64,000 nt of DNA from Lagopus muta (taxonomy: Eukaryota > Chordata > Aves > Galliformes > Phasianidae), in NCBI RefSeq assembly GCF_023343835.1, contig NC_064436.1:71105545-71169544 (forward strand), in the 5' to 3' direction. Shown piece by piece: positions 60,280 through 64,000 of the stretch. The position numbers were made by a program, and so were the translations under genes. The notes under the pieces were generated by a model. The model was not told where the DNA came from, searched no databases, and was given only the letters and a program-made list of their open reading frames with translations. Position 1 is the stretch's first letter. Each line of letters starts with the position of its first letter.

Positions 60280-60674
60280 TGGTTGGGGGGGATGGGAACT
60301 GCTGAATCAGGGCCTGAACCTCTGATTGATCACCTGAGGCAAGCCATGGGTCAGCCATGGGAGCACAGTGAAAGCAATTCACCTGTGCTGCTGGAAGGGG
60401 TGCACCTCTCCCAGACCCATTTAAGAGCTGACTACCAGTGGGGAAGGATCTCTGCTGGTGATCTCCTCTGCAGTTTCATAGCAAGCCCAGGACACGGGTA
60501 AGCATCCTATCTGTTCTGTTTGGTATAACAACTGCATAGCCAAGCTTTCTGGCATATCTCATAACTATAGCATCTGTGCATTCATTGACTACACAGGGGA
60601 TATAAAAGGTAAGCACCTACGCTAAAGGTCTTCGTTCTGCTCCAGCAATGGAGTCTGTGCATCACTTGCCACCA
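60280..60674 (+). mobile_element. 5' LTR of an endogenous retrovirus remnant
   Basis: Shares atgggaactgctgaatc, ctctgattgatcacctgagg and tttaagagctgactaccagt with the solo LTRs at 10,404 and 17,518. It runs on to a CA at 60,674 directly before a primer-binding site. The 5' end is approximate because the usual TGTATGGG start reads gggggggatggg here. U5 differs from the solo copies, suggesting a subfamily. This is the only family member in the window with internal retroviral sequence attached. Confidence 0.75.
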
Positions 60675-60675
60675 A

Positions 60676-60692
60676 TGGTGCCCGAACAGGGG
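60676..60692 (+). other. Retroviral primer-binding site, tRNA-Lys type
   Basis: TGGTGCCCGAACAGGGG is one base beyond the LTR end. It differs from the well-known tRNA-Lys3 complement TGGCGCCCGAACAGGGAC at the fourth base and near the 3' end. Position and sequence together make this a convincing primer-binding site. Confidence 0.75.
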
Positions 60693-60887
60693 CCCCATAT
60701 CAGGATCAGCTTTGGGAGATCACCTGCTATTAAGCTGACCGGTGGCAAGGAATTAGGGCTGCTGAAAGGAAAAATGACCCAAGGGTCATTGAAAGGAAGC
60801 TGGACTCAAAAAACTGCTGAAAGGAAGCAGGACTAGGCTGCACGGCCACAATCATTTCTGCAGGACAAAGGTGAGCAATGGGGAACG

Positions 60888-60989
60888 ATGGGAACAAGTA
60901 TTACAAAGGAGCAGGAGGCGGTTTGCGAAATCGTGGAAACGATTTTGCAGAAGCAGCACGCTGAAGGAGGAAGCGTAGAGGTAAGGTGA
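60888..60989 (+). pseudogene. Start of a gag-like frame, truncated
   Basis: About 200 bp after the primer-binding site an ATG opens 33 codons starting MGTSITKEQEAVCEIVETIL. The glycine at position 2 and Ser/Thr at positions 4-6 fit the N-myristoylation signal of a retroviral matrix protein, and the spacing from the primer-binding site fits a gag leader. The frame stops at TGA (60,987-60,989). Nothing beyond resembles gag, pol or env, and the satellite starts by 61,200. So this is a decayed 5' provirus fragment. Confidence 0.55.
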
Positions 60990-61215
60990 CTTTTGGTGCG
61001 GGTCTCTCGTAACTTAGAAGCAGATGGGGCTGCGATCCATGGCACAGAAACGTGGGACAAAGCTGCAGTGAGGCTGTGGCACGTAGCCGAGCGCTCTGAC
61101 TCCGTGGGTGAAGCAATACGTATGCGCGAGTCTCGATATCCCCCCCTCCCCCCCACGCGCTACGCATGCGTCCTGCTGCTTACGGAAATAAATATACATG
61201 GCCGCAATGCCACCG
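60990..61215. other. Transition from retroviral remnant to satellite
   Basis: Unique-looking sequence that becomes CpG- and C-rich. No feature recognised except a C-run near 61,140. Confidence 0.4.
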
Positions 61216-61217
61216 AT

Positions 61218-61236
61218 TGGCCACGAGGTGGTGCCG
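61218..61236 (+). promoter_or_regulatory. CTCF-like motif in forward orientation
   Basis: TTGGCCACGAGGTGGTGCC, just before the S57 array, matches most of the extended CTCF consensus in plus orientation, whereas the S57 motifs read on the minus strand. The pair would be convergent. Confidence 0.35.
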
Positions 61237-61237
61237 T

Positions 61238-61945
61238 CGTGTGGCCGATATGCGGAACTACAAAGAAGTGTTTTCCGCTCTCTGCACTGCCCCCGTGTGG
61301 CCAATATGCGGAACTGCAACGAAGTGTTCTCTGCTCTGAGCTGCCCCCGTGTGGCCGATATGCGGAATTGCAACGAAGTTTTTTCCGCTGTCTCTCCTGC
61401 CCTCGTGTGGCCGATATGCGGAACTGCAACGAAATTTTTTCCGCTCTCTGGGCTGCCCCCGTGTGGCCGATATGCGGAACTGCAACGAAAATTTTTCCGT
61501 TCTCTGGGCTGCCCCCGTGTGGCCGATATGCGGAACTGCAACGAAATTTTTCCGCCGTCTCTGGGCTGCCCCCGCGTGGCCGATATGCGGAACTGCAATG
61601 ATGTGCTCTCCGGTCTTTGGGCTGCCCCCGTGTGGCCAATATGCGGAACTGCAACGAGATTTTTTCCGCCGTCTCTGGGCTGCCCCCGTGTGGCCGATAT
61701 GCGGAACTGCAACGAAATTTTTTCCTCTCTCTGGGCTGCCCCCGTGTGGCCGATATGCGGAACTGCAACGAAATTTTTTCCGCTCTCTGGGCTGCCCCCG
61801 TGTGGCCGATATGCGGAACTGCAACGAGATTTTTTCCGCCGTCTCTGGGCTGCCCCCGTGTGGCCGATATGCGGAACTGCAACGAAGTTTTTTCCGCCGT
61901 CTCTGGGCTGCCCTCGTGTGGCCGATATGCGGAACTGCGTCCAGC
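61238..61945 (+). repeat. S57 satellite array, 13 units with CTCF-like motif
   Basis: The anchor gtggcc(g/a)atatgcgg starts at 61,241, 61,297, 61,351, 61,407, 61,463, 61,519, 61,576, 61,632, 61,690, 61,746, 61,802, 61,860 and 61,918, a 54-58-bp period. Most units read on the minus strand contain CGGCCACACGGGGGCAGCC, matching 17 of 19 positions of the extended CTCF consensus by eye. Each also has a T4-T6 run. The last unit is offset 47,551 bp from the last unit of the 14-kb block. The very long minus frame here (61,160-62,635) arises because 57 is divisible by three. Confidence 0.93.
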
Positions 61946-61951
61946 TTTTTT

Positions 61952-62407
61952 CCGCGGTCTCTGGCGTCCCCGCGTAACCAATCCGTGCCCAACAACGCGC
62001 ATGGGAAAGCAGATGTGAATTTTGCACGAAAGAGTCCGGTCCAGACTTGCCTCATGCGCGCTGCGGCGAGGAGAATTGCGCATGCGCTCTGCGGTGAGGA
62101 AACTGACGCATGCACAGTGCGATGTCCAGGAAGGCGCATGGGTACTGCCTGCATGAAGTCGGCACATGCGGGCTGCACGCAATGACCCACGCACGTGCAG
62201 TGCTGTGCCAAGAAGCCGCATACGCTGTTCGGTGCTGAGCTGGCGCATGCGTATTACCATGACGCGGCTGGCGTATGCGCCTCGCGTTGCAGAAACCGGC
62301 GCGTATATATAAAGCGTGTTACAGAGCCCGGATTTGCTCAGATATATTGCTTTCCCGAGACATGCTCGTGTCGGTGCTGCTGCACACCGGTAACGCGACC
62401 GAGAATC
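61952..62407 (+). other. Satellite linker with TATA region, second copy
   Basis: Near-identical to 14,401-14,854 with scattered substitutions and a 2-bp difference at the TATA box. It contains the same ccgcgtaaccaatccgtgcc start and cacaccggtaacgcga end. Confidence 0.8.
62304..62313 (+). promoter_or_regulatory. TATA box candidate, second linker
   Basis: TATATATAAA in a GC-rich context, a better TATA consensus than the 14,753 copy. It lies upstream of S10 repeats as in the left block. Confidence 0.4.
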
Positions 62408-62565
62408 CCCGAGCCGCTGCGAGTCGCTGCGAGCCCCTCCGAGCGACTCCAAGCCGCTCCGAGTCACTCCGAGCCCTTCTGAGCAGCTCCGAGCCGCTGC
62501 GAATTGCTCCCAGCAGCTCCGAGCCCCTCCGAGCCTCTCCGAGCTGCTACGAGCCCTTCCGCTGC
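62408..62565 (+). repeat. S10 satellite block, short
   Basis: About 15 ten-base units of the NNCTCCGAGC type. It ends inside a unit (gcccttccgctgcaaatcga) that passes directly into S210 sequence, a junction repeated at about 63,355-63,370. Confidence 0.88.
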
Positions 62566-63103
62566 AAATCGACTGCGCGTGCGCCCCGATGAGCGCACGA
62601 GCAGTGCCGCTGCGAGAGCGGCGCATGCGCCGCACCGCATGTAGAGAGGCGCACGCGCAGTGCAGTCACCCTATACGCGCATGCACAAAGCCGAGAAAGT
62701 GGCGCATGCGCCGTGCGAACTCGGCCGAAGACACATGCGCAGTGCAGAGCTGGGAACGGCGCGTGCGCAGTGCGCTGGGAATTGACTGCGCGTGCGTCCG
62801 GATAAGAGCATGCGCATTGCCGCTGCGAGAGAAGCGCACGCGCAGTGCAGTCACCCACTAGGCGCATGCGCAGTGCCGAGAAAGTGGCGCATGCGCCATG
62901 CGAACACGGCCGAATACGCATGCGCAGTGCAGATGTGAAAACGGCGCGTGCGCAGTGCTCTGCGTATCGACTGCGTGTGCGTCCGGATGAGCGCATGCGC
63001 AGTACCGCTGCGAGAGCGGCGCATGCGCAGCGCCGCATGTAGAGAGGCGCATGCGCAGTGCAGTCACCGTGTAGGCGCATGCGCAGTGAAGAGCTGGGAA
63101 CGG
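62566..63103 (+). repeat. S210 satellite block
   Basis: About two and a half monomers of 190-215 bp with the marker gcgcacgcgcagtgcagtca near 62,650 and 62,835, and a variant near 63,048. It contains about eight perfect GCGCATGCGC palindromes plus GCGCACGCGC variants. It ends gagctgggaacgg followed at once by S57 sequence. Confidence 0.9.
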
Positions 63104-63365
63104 GCTGCCCCCGTGTGGCCGATATGGGGAACTGCAACGAAATTTTTTCCGCTGTCTCTGATGTCCCCGCGTAACCAATCCGTGCCCAACAACGCGCCGT
63201 TAACGCGATCGAGAATCCCCGAGCCGCTGCGAGCCCCTCCGAGCGACTCCAAGCCGCTCCGAGTCTCTCCGAGCCATTCCAAGCTGCTCCGAGCCGCTGT
63301 GAATTGCTCCCAGCAGCTCCGAGCCCCTCCGAACCTCTCCGAGCAGCTCCGAGCCCTTCCGCTGC
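63104..63365 (+). repeat. Collapsed S57-linker-S10 segment
   Basis: A single S57 unit (63,104-63,160), about 40 bp of linker (tccccgcgtaaccaatccgt), then gcgatcgagaatccccgagc and S10 units to 63,365. The TATA region present in the longer linkers is deleted, a shortened version of the same order. Confidence 0.85.
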
Positions 63366-63983
63366 GAATCGACTGCGCGTGCGCCCCGATGAGCGCACGA
63401 GCAGCGCCGCTGCGAGAGCGGCGCATGCGGCGCACCGCATGTAGAGAGGCGCACGCGCAGTGCAGTCACCGAGTAGGCGCATGCGCAGTGCCGAGAAAGT
63501 GGCGCATGCGCAGTGCGAACTCGACCGAAGACGCATGCGCAGTGCAGACGTGAAAACGGCGTGTGCGGCGTGCGCTGCGAATCCACTACGCATGCGTCCG
63601 GATAAGAGCATGCGCATTGCCGCTGCGAGAGCGGCGCATGCGCCGCACCGCATCTAGAGAGGCGCACGCGCAGTGCCGTCACCGAGTAGGCGCATGCGCA
63701 GTGCGGGGAAACAAGCGCATGCGCCGTGCGATCTCGGGCGAAGACGCATGCGCCGTGCAGAGCTGTGATCGGCGCGTGCGCAGTGCGCTGCGAATCGACT
63801 GCGCGTGCGTCCGGATAGGAGCATGCGCATTGCCGCCGCTAGAGAGGCGCATGCGCCGCACCGCATGTAGAGAGGCGCACGCGCAGTGCCGTCACCGAGT
63901 AGGCGCATGCGCAGTGCGGGGAAAAAGGCGCATGCGCCCTGCGAACTCGGGCGAAGACGCATGCGCAGTGCAGAGCTGGGAAC
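63366..63983 (+). repeat. S210 satellite block
   Basis: Three monomers of about 210 bp with marker positions near 63,450, 63,662 and 63,871. Perfect GCGCATGCGC occurs about eight times. It ends gagctgggaacgg followed by S57 sequence, as at 63,103, defining a repeat of about 880 bp. Confidence 0.9.
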
Positions 63984-64000
63984 GGGCTGCCCCCGTGTGG
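63984..64000 (+). repeat. Start of a further S57 block, cut by the window end
   Basis: The last bases gctgcccccgtgtgg match the start of an S57 unit, so the composite satellite continues beyond the window. Confidence 0.8.

Larger units (their letters stand above)
37920..60448 (+). repeat. Tandem segmental duplication, copy 2 (22,529 bp)
   Basis: Repeats 15,391-37,919 at constant offset. It begins with only about 20 bp of S10 sequence, so the TATA linker and S210/S57 arrays are not part of the repeated unit. On the right it continues without a break into the full LTR, which places the right break of the duplicated unit inside that LTR. Confidence 0.97.

Noticed and set aside
61238-61945. S57 array as a CRISPR array
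   Set aside because: Units are contiguous without unique spacers, the sequence is vertebrate, and period and content fit a satellite.
61160-62635. 491-residue minus-strand open frame, and similar long frames at 61,014-62,027, 13,497-14,627 and 62,547-63,653
   Set aside because: They lie in S57 and S210 tandem repeats whose monomer lengths are at or near multiples of three, so stops are avoided in several frames on both strands at once. Translations are simple repeats with no domain.

Overview
This is vertebrate nuclear DNA, most likely from a galliform bird such as chicken. The evidence is CR1-type LINE 3' ends scattered through the window, short LTR elements, long introns with GT/AG splice sites, and exons recognisable as three vertebrate genes: HPS3, GYG1 and IQGAP1. 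All identifications were made by eye from conceptual translation; no search was run. There are no bacterial genes, CRISPR arrays, tRNAs or rRNAs. Nearly all short open frames are chance frames in introns, repeats and satellites.

Layout: (1) 1-12,420 is a minus-strand chimera. Six consecutive HPS3 exons (11,974 down to 5,098) are followed on the same strand by the last two GYG1 exons (4,034-3,815 and 2,924-2,679). HPS3 lacks the rest of its 3' half and GYG1 lacks its 5' half. In human the order is GYG1-HLTF-HPS3, so this adjacency looks like a head-to-tail duplication breakpoint or an assembly join. (2) 12,421-13,620 is gene-free. (3) 13,625-15,400 is a CpG-rich composite satellite with a ~210-bp monomer (here S210) packed with GCGCATGCGC, the NRF1 core; a 56-58-bp monomer (S57) carrying a CTCF-like motif; a linker with a TATA box; and a 10-bp-period array (S10). 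(4) 15,391-37,919 and 37,920-60,448 are two tandem copies of a 22,529-bp unit, apparently without indels; even a 33-T run has the same length in both. Each unit holds the 3' half of IQGAP1 (16 recognised exons, + strand). Its first exons carry two 4-nt deletions, a 1-nt deletion and a TGA, while exons 6-16 are open to the normal stop. (5) 60,280-60,990 is a 5' LTR, a tRNA-Lys-like primer-binding site and the first codons of a gag-like frame from an endogenous retrovirus. (6) 61,200-64,000 returns to the composite satellite: 13 S57 units, the same TATA linker, then alternating S10 and S210 blocks running off the right edge.

The window therefore reads as a segmental-duplication region: three truncated genes next to a macrosatellite whose monomers resemble binding sites for NRF1 and CTCF. 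The satellite is the least explained part and the best candidate for something new. Both the perfect 22.5-kb duplication and the HPS3/GYG1 join need raw-read support before being read as biology. No complete, clearly functional protein-coding gene lies in the window.
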